Shown here: positions 1 through 12,295 of the stretch, piece after piece
Layout of the letters: the number at the start of each line of letters is the position of its first letter
Numbering within the stretch: position 1 is the stretch's first letter
Notes under the pieces: model-generated
Told to the model about the DNA's origin: nothing
Database searches by the model: none
The model's input: only the letters and a program-made list of their open reading frames with translations
Assembly (NCBI RefSeq): GCF_034702125.1
Contig: NC_085865.1
Location: 18,838,281 to 18,902,280 of the forward strand
Origin: Engraulis encrasicolus
Lineage: Eukaryota; Chordata; Actinopteri; Clupeiformes; Engraulidae
DNA: 64,000 nt
Reading direction: 5' to 3'
Made by a program: the position numbers and the translations under genes

Positions 1-214
1 ATGGACACTGGGACTTAAACCTCAGGACCAAATTGAAGCATCAACCCCGCAACCCGCGCCCCAGAACCTAAACCAAAGATTCTAAATAATAATTCCTTTT
101 CAATTGTCTCAAAAAGCTCCTTTACAACCATGCCTAAATCTCAACCATGATATATCCAAGGACCAACCCAAAGCCACAAGGCACAAACCTCAGCTCCATC
201 TCCATCCACAACTG

Positions 215-780
215 TATCTCACTCATTTCGTGAAGTATTCACGAAAAAATAGATTAATTTTCGTGGTGCATTCACGTTATTGCCCGTTTTCCGTGGTAGG
301 GCAACGAAACGCTGCCTATTCACTTGAATTGCCCGACTGTTGCCTAGCGACCCACTAGTTTGATGCCCTTTCGGTAGCCTACCGTCACATGGTAATCAAA
401 CATTTCAAACAAGCAATTTAGGGTTAGGTTTAGGGTCAAGGTTAGGGTTAAGGTTAGGGTTAAGGTTAGGGTTAGGGTTAGGTTTAGGGTTAAGTAGGGT
501 TAAGGTTAGGGTTAGGGTTAGGTTTAGGTTTAGGTTTAGGTTTAGGGGACATAAGGCGTAAGTACCGAAAGGGCGTCGAATTAGTGAGTCCCGAGTGTAT
601 CAGCAGTGTTCTGTCAGCACCCCCTCCCCGCCCCTGCAGACGCTTGGATAACCATAGCAGCAGTGGGGCAATTCAAGTGAATAGGCAGCGTTTCGTTGCC
701 CTACCACGAAAAACGGGCAATAACGTGAATGCAAAATTAATCTATTTTTTTCGTGAAGACTTTACGAAAGGCGTGAGATA
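215..780. mobile_element. Palindromic MITE-like element with telomere-like core
   Basis: The outer inverted repeats begin TATCTCAC (215) and close GTGAGATA (780). They run about 120 bp each (TTCGTGAAG..., CACTTGAATTGCCC). Inner arms also pair (GATGCCCTTTCGGTA at 361 with TACCGAAAGGGCGTC near 563). The centre (417-548) is a degenerate TTAGGG-type array. No coding frame. The superfamily is unknown. Confidence 0.75.
417..548 (+). repeat. Interstitial telomere-like (TTAGGG/TTTAGG/TTAAGG) array
   Basis: About 130 bp of gggtta, ggttta and ggttaa units, too mixed for a fresh telomere capture. It forms the loop of the palindrome around it. Confidence 0.9.
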
Positions 781-1073
781 GGGCTCCCATCCAAGCACCA
801 ACCCCAGTCCCAGCCTCAACCGCCCCATGCCCCATGACCCCATTACAGGCCCCAGCCCCAGCCTTGCCCTGTGTGGAGCCCTGACTCCTGCCGAGTGGAG
901 GTTGGCAAGCTGCTCTTTCATTAGCACTCACCTCATTTCTGCTCCTGGGACGGCGAATGGGTTTCTTTCTTTTTTTTGCATACTGCTGCTATTATTACAA
1001 CGCCTCTGGCAACACCTGGATCTGTATAATCAGCATGCAACCGTTCATTGTTTTTGTAGCTTGCGTAGTCAAT

Positions 1074-1250
1074 ATTTATTTATTTATTTATTCATTTATT
1101 TAATTATATGCTTACTTAGCTATTTATCTTTTTATTTAGGCCTACTTATCAATCCTTCCATCCATCGTTCCATCCATGCATCCATCCATCCATCCATCCA
1201 TGCTTCCATCCATCCATACATCCATCAATACATCCAAACTACCAACCAAC
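1074..1250. repeat. (TTTA)n then (CCAT)n low-complexity tract
   Basis: ATTT/TTAT repeats to about 1130, then CATC/CCAT repeats at 1155-1235. Confidence 0.85.
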
Positions 1251-1301
1251 CAACTGACCAACCATATATTTAGGTGTGTGAGTGGTGGTGGGGACTAGGG
1301 A

Positions 1302-1549
1302 CTCAGCCAGGCCGTGCCCTCCTGATGACACAACACCTTCAGCGTTGCTTCTAGTCAGACCAGGAGCAAAACAAATATCGTTTCTGAGCTCCAGAAAAAT
1401 CGGGAACTCCTCCTACTTTGTGGGGAAGCAAACAACCAGTAGCAAACCAAGGGAGGCGGGTCAACCATGCCATTTGGGAAGTGTTAATTGCTATGCTCTT
1501 GGTCAGACCAAGTCTCGAAGAGATTTGAAAGTCGATGATAATCAGGCTA
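1302..1549 (+). repeat. Interspersed repeat family A, copy 1
   Basis: It shares most of its length with 56838-57084 in the same orientation, including tgctcttggtcagaccaagt and agatttgaaagtcgatg. Its ends (agccaggc / atcaggct) are short inverted repeats, suggesting a MITE. Confidence 0.75.
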
Positions 1550-1550
1550 C

Positions 1551-1662
1551 TACACAGCAAATTCTGCAGTGTTCATTCAACACTTAGAGGGTTGATTTGA
1601 CCTCATTTGGACATAAATGAACTCTTAAAGTGTTGAATCAACACTGCAAAATTTACTGTGTA
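1551..1662. repeat. Short palindromic element, TACACAG ends
   Basis: TACACAGCAAATTCTGCAGTG at the left pairs with AACACTGCAAAATTTACTGTGTA at the right; 112 bp in all. Similar ends start the repeat at 61892. Confidence 0.65.
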
Positions 1663-1892
1663 GGGAGTTACAGTATGTTGTTAGTTCAATGCAGTTACAG
1701 TAAGCCATTTGTCCATTTTATTGTGGTGCAAGAACATGGATTGGTTCAGGGTTTGTACTGTAAATAGCACAGAACTGTGAGGTTGCTGCTGGGATATTAA
1801 TCCTGCATGTCTGTCTGTGTGGAGGCTCAGTTGCAATGCCATGGAGAAGAGTAAGAACAAGAAAGGTGGAGAAATTATATTAGGCCTATATC

Positions 1893-1934
1893 TCTATTTC
1901 TCTCTATTTCTCTCTATTTCTCTCTATTTCTCTC

Positions 1935-2017
<83 letters not shown>

Positions 2018-2120
2018 TTTTCTTTCTTTCTGTCTGTATGCCTCCCACTCAAACACACAAGCATTCACACATGCACTCAAGCACCCATGCACACACGCAC
2101 ACACGCACGCACTTTTGCAA
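1893..2120. repeat. (CT)n microsatellite with flanking CA-rich tract
   Basis: Five TCTCTATT units lead into an uninterrupted (TC)n to about 2011. A degenerate CA/GCAC tract follows at 2050-2112. Confidence 0.9.
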
Positions 2121-3241
2121 AGCATCACTGTCCAGCCCCCTGTCTCTGTGGTTTTGAATTGATTGCAGTTTGGCTTGAGCTGGGTGTGTGTATCAGCGTT
2201 TGGGTTCTAAACATGCCCACAGCACTGCCCAAGGTTCATACCAATGCTGCAGGCAGAAAGGAACCCCATTGGCCAAAGGGCTGGACTGCTATCTATTCAC
2301 CCAGGACCACATCTATAGAACTGGGATGTAATCCGCCAGCCAGAAGCATCTCTTTTTCAGCTTCTTCTAGTCAGACTACCTTATATGGTAACCCGCTGAG
2401 AGGGAAACTTTTTTCCCTTTGGTCTACTACATAGGCCCTACTGTACAGTTGCATATCAAACAAACACAGTTTGTACTGAGCACTGTATGTCAGAATGAAG
2501 ATGTCTTTTTTTCCTGTACATACTCATGTCTGTTTAATGTGTGTAGGGTCTTTACAATTATTCAAATGAACCCCTGGAGGGAAAATTGATCGATTGATCT
2601 TCATCTAAACCATCTAGTTACTTTTGTTGACATTGTTTCAGGACATTATTCATGCCTCTGATAGGTTCAATCACTGAACAGCTAAGGCCTGTTGGGTCAA
2701 AAGTTCAAGAGGTGAGATACAATCAAATACTTGCTTTGATCGTTCTCGACTATGCACACTAGCATCACTAATCTAAGCCGCGGTAGATGATAAAAGTGAT
2801 TTACAGTGGGACTATAAAATCTCTACACACTGTGCATACGATTCTTTTCTTCTTTTTTTTTAAACCCATCTCGAAACTTAATGTCCACTCGCTTGCCAAA
2901 TTGTGTTTAGTGTTCTGACAGCTTGCAAAACAAAGACATGTCAAGCAAGAGGAGGAGAAGCGCCCCGGGCTCATTAAGGGCTGTGAAGGCAGCGGTGTGT
3001 GGCGCAGTAATTGTCAGGCCTCAGATCTTTAACAAATAAAGTGCCACTTAACACACGGTGGTGGAGGAGGATGGGGAGGAGGAGGGAGGAGGAGGAGGAG
3101 AGGCAGGGTGTATGTCACAATTATGCCACAGGCACTGGTGGCTGGGTGCAGGGTGCAGGGTGAGATGGTACTATATGGTGTGCCGCTACCAAGATGCCAA
3201 GAAATGCCACCACCACAAAGCAGCACAGTCCTATGGGGTGT

Positions 3242-3653
<412 letters not shown>

Positions 3654-3775
3654 GTGCTGGAATGCAAATCAACATGAACTACTAATGGTGAAAAGTAGAG
3701 TTTGGATTCAGGGGAGTGCAATGTTTTCACACGGCATCAACAACAACTCTTATTTTTCTCCATACTGTACAGTAC

Positions 3776-4125
<350 letters not shown>

Positions 4126-4289
4126 CATAACGGAGCCCTCCCAGGGAGGCTGGAGTGCCTTGCTGTGCATGTTTGCAGCACAAGTCGGAGTTTCTCTCTC
4201 TCTTTTTTATTGCATTATTCTGTCTGTGGGGAATCAGCTGTCTCAGCAGAATGCTATTGTCTTATGACAAGTTGCCATGCCGAGAAGTA

Positions 4290-4296
4290 AACAGAC

Positions 4297-4365
<69 letters not shown>

Positions 4366-4480
4366 TACCCCATTTTCAAACCCCTTCCCCCTCTTCTCCT
4401 CTCCTCTCCCCTTCCCTCTTCCCCTTCCCCCATTTCTCTATTCCCTTCTTCTCCACTCCTCTTTTCCTGAAGCCAACTGA
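4290..4480. repeat. (CT)n and pyrimidine-rich tract
   Basis: (TC)n to 4362, then CCCTTCCCC/CTCTTC pyrimidine-rich sequence to about 4470. This strand asymmetry can form triplex DNA. Confidence 0.85.
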
Positions 4481-4592
4481 CTCGAGCCGATCTCAAAGAA
4501 ACACTCCTTGATTGATGTTGTGACAGTTATGTGCATTTGCACACTTCCTAAATGTGCTTTGCATCATGATATCCTCCCCATGTCTTACCCTC

Positions 4593-4593
<1 letters not shown>

Positions 4594-4634
<41 letters not shown>

Positions 4635-4750
4635 CTCACACACACACACACATGCACACACACACATGCACGTCGCACACACACACGCACGCACACACAC
4701 GCACGCACACGCACATGCACACGCACATGCACATGCACACACACACATAA
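4594..4750. repeat. (CT)n plus (CA)n/(GCAC)n compound microsatellite
   Basis: (CT)n at 4594-4630 runs directly into CACACA/GCACACAC units to 4748. Confidence 0.9.
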
Positions 4751-4918
4751 TGTTTTTGTGTGTGTCTGCTTTTCTCTCATTGCTCTTATCAAACCCATCC
4801 CTACCACTCGACTGCCGTTGTTGTTTTCTCACTCTTGTATCATGTCTGATGTGTTTCAGATAAAATGGCTGGCCGTGTGCGATACTAACACACGGCCCTC
4901 GGTTGTTATCTAGTTCGA

Positions 4919-4942
4919 GGTGGGGAGGGGGGGGGGGGGGGG
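4919..4942 (+). repeat. G-rich homopolymer run
   Basis: An almost unbroken run of G (about 20), a potential G-quadruplex and a probable sequencing-length uncertainty. Confidence 0.85.
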
Positions 4943-4944
4943 AT

Positions 4945-5695
4945 CAGCGTTCTGCTGGGTGCACAAGCTGAATTGCCAAGGAGGTTCCCTATCTTTCACC
5001 TTAATATTCCCTCCACCGAGCAGAGCTGCAGGTGGAGAGGAGGGAGGGGGCGTTGAAGTGGACCTTGCCATAAAAGAGGGCACGAATCACTTTCGAAAAA
5101 CCTTTGGTTAAGAAGATGGCTGAAACCAATATGAAAGATGGCCATGCAATTAAGGGTTTTTAATGATGTGCCGGCTGACAGAAGTCAGCCAAGAAGACTT
5201 TCAAATCACACCGTAGCGGATCATTAACGAGGGGCAGTGTGTTCGATAGGTGTTGAATAAAAATGAGGGGAAAAAATGTAGGTGTTTTTATTAGAGGACA
5301 CAAGAGCAGGCAATCTAAATTTAAAATGTATTCATTTTGGATACATAAACAAAGACGTGCGTACGGTTTTTGTGAAATGAATGGAATAGATCTATCATGC
5401 ACTTTGGTATACTATTGCTATATTAGTTGAATTGTGTTATTGATCGGTTGTCCTGACAAAAAAAATCTGAAGCTCTGTCCGATTCTGTGCCTGTGTCTGA
5501 TTGCGGGACTAAGCCCTACTGAAAACTTCTTACGGGTACGTTGAAACATGTTGGCTGTTTTTAAACATGCTCTATCCAAGATTTAATTAAGTTGTCTTGA
5601 GTAACCTTTTTGTTGAATACCGTGTTTGATTCTGACCGTGTCTTGTTTGTCTGCTTCTTTTTGGGTAAGTTTGCGCCATGCCATTTGTCGGAGTC
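4945..5695. other. Unique-looking intergenic sequence
   Basis: No coding frame or repeat that I recognise. Purine/pyrimidine-skewed stretch near 5025-5060. Confidence 0.5.
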
Positions 5696-5703
5696 ACATA
5701 GAG

Positions 5704-6030
5704 CAGTGGTTCTTAACCTTTTTTCTTAACGCACCCCCTTACCTGTGTCCAAGACAAGCCGCGCACCCCCATCCAAACATCTTCATGTGTATACACACTA
5801 AAAACTGATTTGAGTGATTAATTATAATGATTCTTGCTGGAGACATTAACCCATACCTTAATCATTTTACATGGGGACCAAAACATAATTAATTATGTTT
5901 TGGTCCCTAATTATAATATTCACAAGCAGAATTTTGGTCACATCCTCAACAAAAAAAACGAATCCGCGCACCCCCTGAAATTTCTGGCGCACCCCCAGGG
6001 GGTGCCCGCACCCCAGGTTAAGAACCACTG
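5704..6030. mobile_element. hAT-like MITE, CAGTGGTTCTTAACC ends
   Basis: It begins CAGTGGTTCTTAACCT and ends AGGTTAAGAACCACTG. The 8-bp flanks ACATAGAG (5696-5703) and ACATAGAT (6031-6038) differ by one base, as expected for a hAT duplication. No transposase. A perfect 34-nt palindrome lies at 5874-5907. Confidence 0.85.
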
Positions 6031-6039
6031 ACATAGATG

Positions 6040-7105
6040 TATGCAGCACAGCACAAAGCTCAGGCCTGGGTCTGTTCTCTAGCTGAGGACATGAAGAGAC
6101 GATAGGTAGGCGGGTGGGGTGGTGGTGGTGTAAGTAATTCTTCCCGCTCACCACCTGATCAGCCTCTGAAATGAAGACCGGTAATGACTTTAGGGTTGGT
6201 GATTACCTGTCTCGGGGTCCTTAGCTGACTCCAAAAGATACAGAGGGAGCCTCATCCGCAGGCCTTGTGCTTTGAGCACAGCACGACGGGACAAACAAGG
6301 CAACCTTTCCTAATGGCTTTTTTAGCCTTCAAACAACAGCAGGTAACAAGAATTAGCCCTAAATAAGAACAGGGGCTACACAAATTTGTAGAATCCAAGA
6401 GTTGATTTAAGGTTCACCCACCACACAAGCTTCTATTCTCATGCAATCTGAGTACAAGCCTGACAGCCTTAACAAGTTGCTGACTATGAACAATTTGATA
6501 ATTGAGATGCTCGGTGTATAGCCTCCTGGACATGTCTGGATGGTTTTTTGTTCTTATAGTCTGGAAAACAATACTTCGAGACTACACACAGCATAACTAA
6601 AATCGAAGGGAGCTTCTAAACATAGGGGACCTAACCCTGCTGGGCTTTAGAGAGGGGGAACACTAGGGGGGTAACGCTGAGAGTGGAATCTGGTTTAATT
6701 GAATGAACTCTGTCCAATGCACAATGAGAATGAGAGGGGGAAAAAAGAAGTTGCTGTGAACAGGAGCTGCATGTAGGGGGAGTGTGTTCAAGCCTGGCTG
6801 AGCAGAAATTACAGCAGTGTCGTTGTCTCCGTCTCTATCTTGCTCTGTAGGGGGAAGCCCTGCAGAGCCGACATTGAAGACATGCGATCCCACAGATTAA
6901 TGAATAACTGCTACCGACACCACTTATGAGTCCTAACACCCAAAGATAATATCATTGGCGCTGCTTTAATGTGTAATTTGGACGCTAATGCTTGAAGTAT
7001 TGCGCCCGCATCTTGCTGGGGGAGCCACTCTGCGGCACCGGGGTCCTGCTGTGCCAGCGCTCTGCCGCTGCTGCATGGGTGAAACAGAGGCATTCAAATT
7101 AGCCT
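6040..7105. other. Intergenic sequence, no gene seen
   Basis: Mostly unique-looking. 6960-7090 is low in repeats and moderately GC-rich. I could not find a coding frame with splice sites. Confidence 0.4.
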
Positions 7106-7109
7106 ACAG

Positions 7110-7158
<49 letters not shown>

Positions 7159-7196
7159 CGCGCGCATACACACACGCGCGAACACATACACACACA

Positions 7197-7230
<34 letters not shown>

Positions 7231-7232
7231 AG
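7110..7232. repeat. (CA)n microsatellite with CGCG interruptions
   Basis: (AC)n with a GTCGCGCGCATAC interruption near 7157. Confidence 0.9.
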
Positions 7233-7635
7233 CCCGGGTGCCGCCAAAATTCTAGATGAAGACATCTCAGAATTTAGTGTAAATGGGGCTTATTTAATGC
7301 GGAACTATTAAAAGGGGTGGGAGGGGTTGGGGTTGCTGCTATTTTGGGCCTATATGAGGTTTGTTTATTTATTTATGTGATGTCTTGCAAAGCACATTAG
7401 GTTGCCATCTGGGTTGTCATAAAAGGCGATTTTTTATGAGCATAAATTTACAACATTGTTTCTGTTTTTTTTGTGGTGGCGGTTTTAACATTTCTTTCAT
7501 GGCTGCATCAGTTTAATTTGTAGCAATTAGGAGAACAATGGCCAAACTTTAGTGCTGGCTTTGGTTGAGGAGCTGCAAGGCCATGTAATGAACTATGAGA
7601 TCATCGATTTGAACATGACTATGTCACCAAGGGGG

Positions 7636-7830
7636 TATGCTAAGAACATGGTTTAGTGAAAAACCAGACGTAGTTAACCTACAGGAAGTGGTAAACTGCT
7701 AATAGATATACCAGTAGGCATCATTTACGTGATAAGAAAATGAGGACTTCAGGCTCTTCTATGAGATGATTTAGCTATACCACAAGGTTAACTTAACCTG
7801 GTTTACTACTGATCCAGCTTCAGTATACCC
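7636..7830. repeat. Interspersed repeat family B, copy 1
   Basis: It shares agaaaatgaggacttcagg and ctcttctatgagatga with 47861-48019. Both copies have GGTTAAC/GTTAACC-type inverted ends. Confidence 0.6.
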
Positions 7831-7849
7831 TCCAGATACCCTCCAGTAT

Positions 7850-7865
7850 ACCCTTTCTCTCTCTC

Positions 7866-7945
<80 letters not shown>

Positions 7946-7968
7946 ATGTGTGTGTGTGTACAGTATGT

Positions 7969-8056
<88 letters not shown>
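7850..8056. repeat. (CT)n followed by (TG)n microsatellites
   Basis: (CT)n at 7850-7942, then (TG)n at 7970-8056, with a short CATATGTG link. Confidence 0.9.
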
Positions 8057-8058
<2 letters not shown>

Positions 8059-8807
8059 GATTTAAACTAAAGCATACAATTTGCAAAATCAAATCTACTT
8101 TTGGGAAACAAACACCAGTGTTTAGTCCAAAATACACAGGACAGTATGGTTCCCTCAACCCTCAAATTAATGGAGCCACAGACTGAAATGTGCTTACAGT
8201 TCCTGACATGTCAAGAAGAAAAATCTCGCCAAAATATTCTGTACCTTTTTAAAAGTAGTAAATCAATGAATCATCATTCTGATGCTGAGGCTCCTCAATT
8301 TCACTTTAGAAGGGCTGGGTTGGAACGAAAAAACTGCCAGGACCCTCACATATCCACAGGCCTGAACTGGTAATCTGTCGTCCTGGGACATTTTCCAGTG
8401 GGCAGACAGCCTTTAGGGCCACCACCTGTAAAATGTGGGACGGTCCCTAAGAAAAATAGAACAGCATTTGGCCTATGAGGACCGGCCACCCTCAAATAAA
8501 ATACCCTGTTTGTTCCAGTCCTGCCCTGCACATTGGATTTAATCACAGATTAGCCTTAAATGCATTGCATGTAGGGTACCAATCAGATGTATGGCTTTGT
8601 TACCACACATGGAGAAGGGTTAGTCTGTTCCATCTGTCATGATTCTACGGCACTGCTCCAGATGTACACCCTTGCAAGCTCATCTAAATACTATTAGACA
8701 TACTGTACAGTATAGGTTATGTATATCATTTGGTACACAGTTATTAAGAGGGCATACCAGGACTGCAATTCCCAAACACATTTAAGTAGAATTCAAGCCT
8801 AAGTAGT

Positions 8808-8994
8808 ACTTAAGTATGAGGTGCCCCCTAGGCAATACACCACATCACTAAAAGTTTATGCATACAATCATTCTAAATATTTTTCTTGTGCATGCAAAGT
8901 GCACGTGCAACGTAAAATAATGTATGTATAAACTTTTAGTGGTGATGTGAGACCTATTTCTGATATATTGCCAAAGGGGGCACTCATACTTAAC
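8808..8994. repeat. Palindromic MITE-like element
   Basis: The outer arms CTTAAGTATGAGGTGCCCCC and GGGGGCACTCATACTTAAC pair. Inner arms CATCACTAAAAGTTTATGCA (8842) and its inverse (8924-8948) also pair. The whole is a near-hairpin of about 187 bp. Confidence 0.7.
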
Positions 8995-9171
8995 AGTTTT
9001 AGGGAAACGCAGCCCTGTCACAAGGCCCAAGTGTTGCAACCCTCCTCTGTAAAGCAAAGTAGGCCTACATCCAGGCTATACATTGGTAAAGCTGCATACA
9101 CTTGTGTGTTGTGTGTGCTTTCGAAGTCAAGAAATCTAGCATTAGCATTAGCTGTGACCAGGTGTGCATCC

Positions 9172-9447
9172 CAATATGTGACCTTGCCTCCTCCACTTGT
9201 GCTTGTCTCCTCGTCCCGCCTCCTGGCCCCTCCTCCGTGGAGAAAACGATAAAGTTTCCCAGCTGTCAGCCTCGCCACAACAACTTTTGAGGGACTGTTT
9301 CTCATTCACCATCCCAATTGCAAATGAGAAAAAGACTTTACAATTGAGCTTTTGCAAGATATTGAAATATAATGCTGTTGTCAGTGATGTCATCATGACG
9401 AGAAGCAAGTGGAGGAGGCAAGTGGAGGAGGCAAGGTCGCATATTAA
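9172..9447. repeat. MITE-like element with AATATG-GACCTTGCC ends
   Basis: Inverted ends AATATGTGACCTTGCCTCCT and its inverse at 9426-9447. The motif GTGGAGGAGGCAA is tandemly doubled at the right end (9409-9435). Confidence 0.7.
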
Positions 9448-9675
9448 AACGCACTCCAGGCCAGGGTGGTCCAGAGCTTGCTGCTTATAATTTGTCTCAA
9501 GTGTTCTAGATCAGCTAATCAACTCTCCTTGCTCCTAATTGGTCAGTTTCAAATTTGGCGCCTTTTAAAAGTTCTCTGTCTTGCTCCCAACTTGGCTGCT
9601 CGCTTCTTCGTAATCCACCACCTCCCCTGCTCCACCTTGTCCTGTATGACATGGCATGGGCTACTCCTTGCCTCA

Positions 9676-9715
9676 CATGCCTGATGAAGACCCTGTTGGG
9701 TCGAAAAGTTGTATG
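9676..9715 (+). ncRNA. Hammerhead ribozyme-like motif, Penelope-element type
   Basis: The conserved boxes are in order: CTGATGA (9681-9687), a perfect 5-bp stem II GACCC/GGGTC with loop TGTT (9689-9702), and GAAA (9703-9706). A GTT cleavage-type triplet follows (9708-9710). CATGC (9676-9680) and GTATG (9711-9715) pair as stem I with one G-U. Stem III is essentially absent, as in the minimal hammerheads known from Penelope-like retroelements. The usual C after GAAA is A here, so activity is doubtful. Confidence 0.6.
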
Positions 9716-9719
9716 ACCT

Positions 9720-11680
9720 GAACACATTTTCAAAGCGGTGCTACAGTGTGCGGACTTCAACTTACCACTACGGGCTACTCCTTGTCATGTTGCCTGCTCA
9801 GCTCATGGGGGAATTGCTGGCTCTCCTAATCGTAAATTCGGTGAGCATTCCCTATGCTGCTGCTGTCCCCGGAATCTCTGCTTTCTATGGTACTCTGAAC
9901 AGCGCCATAGCGTCAAATCTAATTCATAGCTGTTCAATAAAGAAATTGCATTCAGAATTTCTTGTCTTGTTTTTCTTGACTGTAATGGACGTGACAGAAC
10001 TCTTGTTTTTTTCAAGGCAAACAATCCATCTTTCAGTTGATCCGTGAAAGACGGTCATCTTCTGTGAGAAACATGACAACTACATGCCCCCGGAGACCAA
10101 CGGTGTCCCCATCCATCTCGTCAATGGCCTATGAGGTCTTAGTGGACTATAGCTTTTCCAGGCGGTCATCACACCATTCTTCCATACATGCTCCATACAA
10201 TTTCTACCAGCAACTGACCTGGCCTTCATAGTCATGATGGCATGCTTGATGCACACAATATGCCTAATGGGCCACTTAATGATGTGTGTTCCAACGTCTT
10301 GAGCCATTGAATGAGGCATTTCATACTATTAGCTCTATGTAAAAAAAACAACAAAAAACAAACTGTAGCATCCGTCATTTTCAAATTGCACCGTCATACC
10401 TCTGATTCCTCTGTCACATACTGTATCTGATACTGTCAGTCACATGTCTTAGAAATAATTTTGTGTCAACATTAGCAGACATTTGGCATCTCTAGGCTAT
10501 GGCGCACATTGTTTGCCTTCTCAGAGTAAAGGCAGCAGCAATGGCAGCGTGTCTGTATGGCTGGCTGCTGCTGTGAGGCTGTGTGGTTATTTCCCCCCGC
10601 ATGCTAGGGCTCATTTACTGAGCCTGCTGTTAAATTATCATCACAGGCTCAGGCCACTCGTAGCAACTGAACTATGCTACTCAACAAACCATAAATAAAT
10701 AGACCTAATGATCCACCATTTAACGCTCACACTTGTGTCGCAAAGCACCCGTAACAAATCGTCTTTTTTTCTTTGTCTTTTTCCCCCACTGCTCTGCTCA
10801 GATGTGTTTTTCAGACTATGGCTCGATTTGTTACTTTTCCTTTGGTCAGGATCAGAAAACCATTTGGCTCCTACCAACAAAGGCAGACAGATGTAGTGCA
10901 CTGCAGACTCTGTTTCGTCCTAAATTGTTACTGATGCCTCTGACTCGGTACCAAACTGTTGCACAATCCCTGATTTGTCCTGTTTGGAACAAAAGCAATA
11001 CATTCTGTTGTTCTATCTCAATTTCGCTCTGTTGGTCTCTGCTTCGAAATACCTTGTGCACACCCTCTGTACTGTTACTCTGACTGTGACTGGTCCTCCT
11101 CTGAGTAATCAGAGAACAAGGGGCGCCCATGCTTTCATTTTTTTAGATCTTGTTGTAGGAACTGTGTGGTCTACACTGTGATTATTAGTCCTGTTATAGG
11201 AGGTCATCAGAATGATGGGACCTAATGAGTTGTGTATCCCACAACGTCTGTATTCTTCACATAAACAGTTTAAAAATGGAGATGAACTCCAAAATCACTT
11301 ACCACCAATAGACCTATAATGTCAAATACATTGTGTCACAAGGAAATGTGTTTCAATCAAATGCATATATGAATATAGAACTTGGGATTTGATGTGGAAC
11401 TATCACAGTTTTAGAATTTTAGAAAAAGAAATGATTTCACATGATTTTCTTTTCGCTGCTGCACTCCTACCTCATGCAGATAAAATAGACATTGCCCACA
11501 TTCTGCACCACTTGGTCCTCTGAATTTGGAACGTTTATTTTATACTTCCCATATGTGCAGTCTTTGATGTTTTTAGGTTACTAACATATAGATGTTTTTT
11601 TATATTCAAATGTGCAGTTTAGCTGCATGATAATAATGTGTGAACAGGGATTTTTTTCCAATTAAGCTACACCAAATATA
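9720..11680. other. Intergenic sequence, no gene seen
   Basis: GGGCTACTCCTTG at 9658 recurs at 9773, so the hammerhead-bearing fragment may extend past 9780. The rest shows no splice-supported coding frame. Confidence 0.4.
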
Positions 11681-11705
11681 TTGTCTAATGTTCTAATGTG
11701 TCTGA

Positions 11706-11825
<120 letters not shown>

Positions 11826-12295
11826 AAGCGTCCATTTGTGTTGATGCAAAGGGTTTTTTGCCCCAAGGGTAAATAAAGAATGCGAAAATGCAATGTGTAT
11901 TTCGTAGCATGGCAAACACGGTAAAACCATCGCCAGAGGTAGGCCCTATGTTTTGTAGAAAATGTAAGATGGTGGGGTTCTGTCCATGCCCCAGTCCGCT
12001 CAACCAGACCACCAGCAAAGGCCTTCTCGCTACTCCAGGACCATGGACAGCGGTCACTTCTAGGCCTACTGAAACTACACGGACGCCCTCTGCCATCTGA
12101 AGCGGCCATCAACACACAGATATGCTAAGATAAATTGATTAGTTTTACAAGTGAAACGAAAATGTGTATTTAATACCATGCGTAATACCCAAGAGACGCG
12201 TGGTGACGAACGTAGGCTAATAATCCGCGTCAGACGTTTATGTGACATTTGGATTTGTAGAAAAAAATAAATAGATAGGGGTACAATACAATATT

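Noticed and set aside
417..548. Chromosome end or fusion site
   Set aside because: The repeats are short, mixed (TTTAGG, TTAAGG) and centred in a palindrome flanked by ordinary sequence on both sides.
1817..2434. 205-codon frame across the (CT)n tract
   Set aside because: Open only because of the Ser-Leu repeat. The flanking parts show no domain, splice signals or conservation cue.
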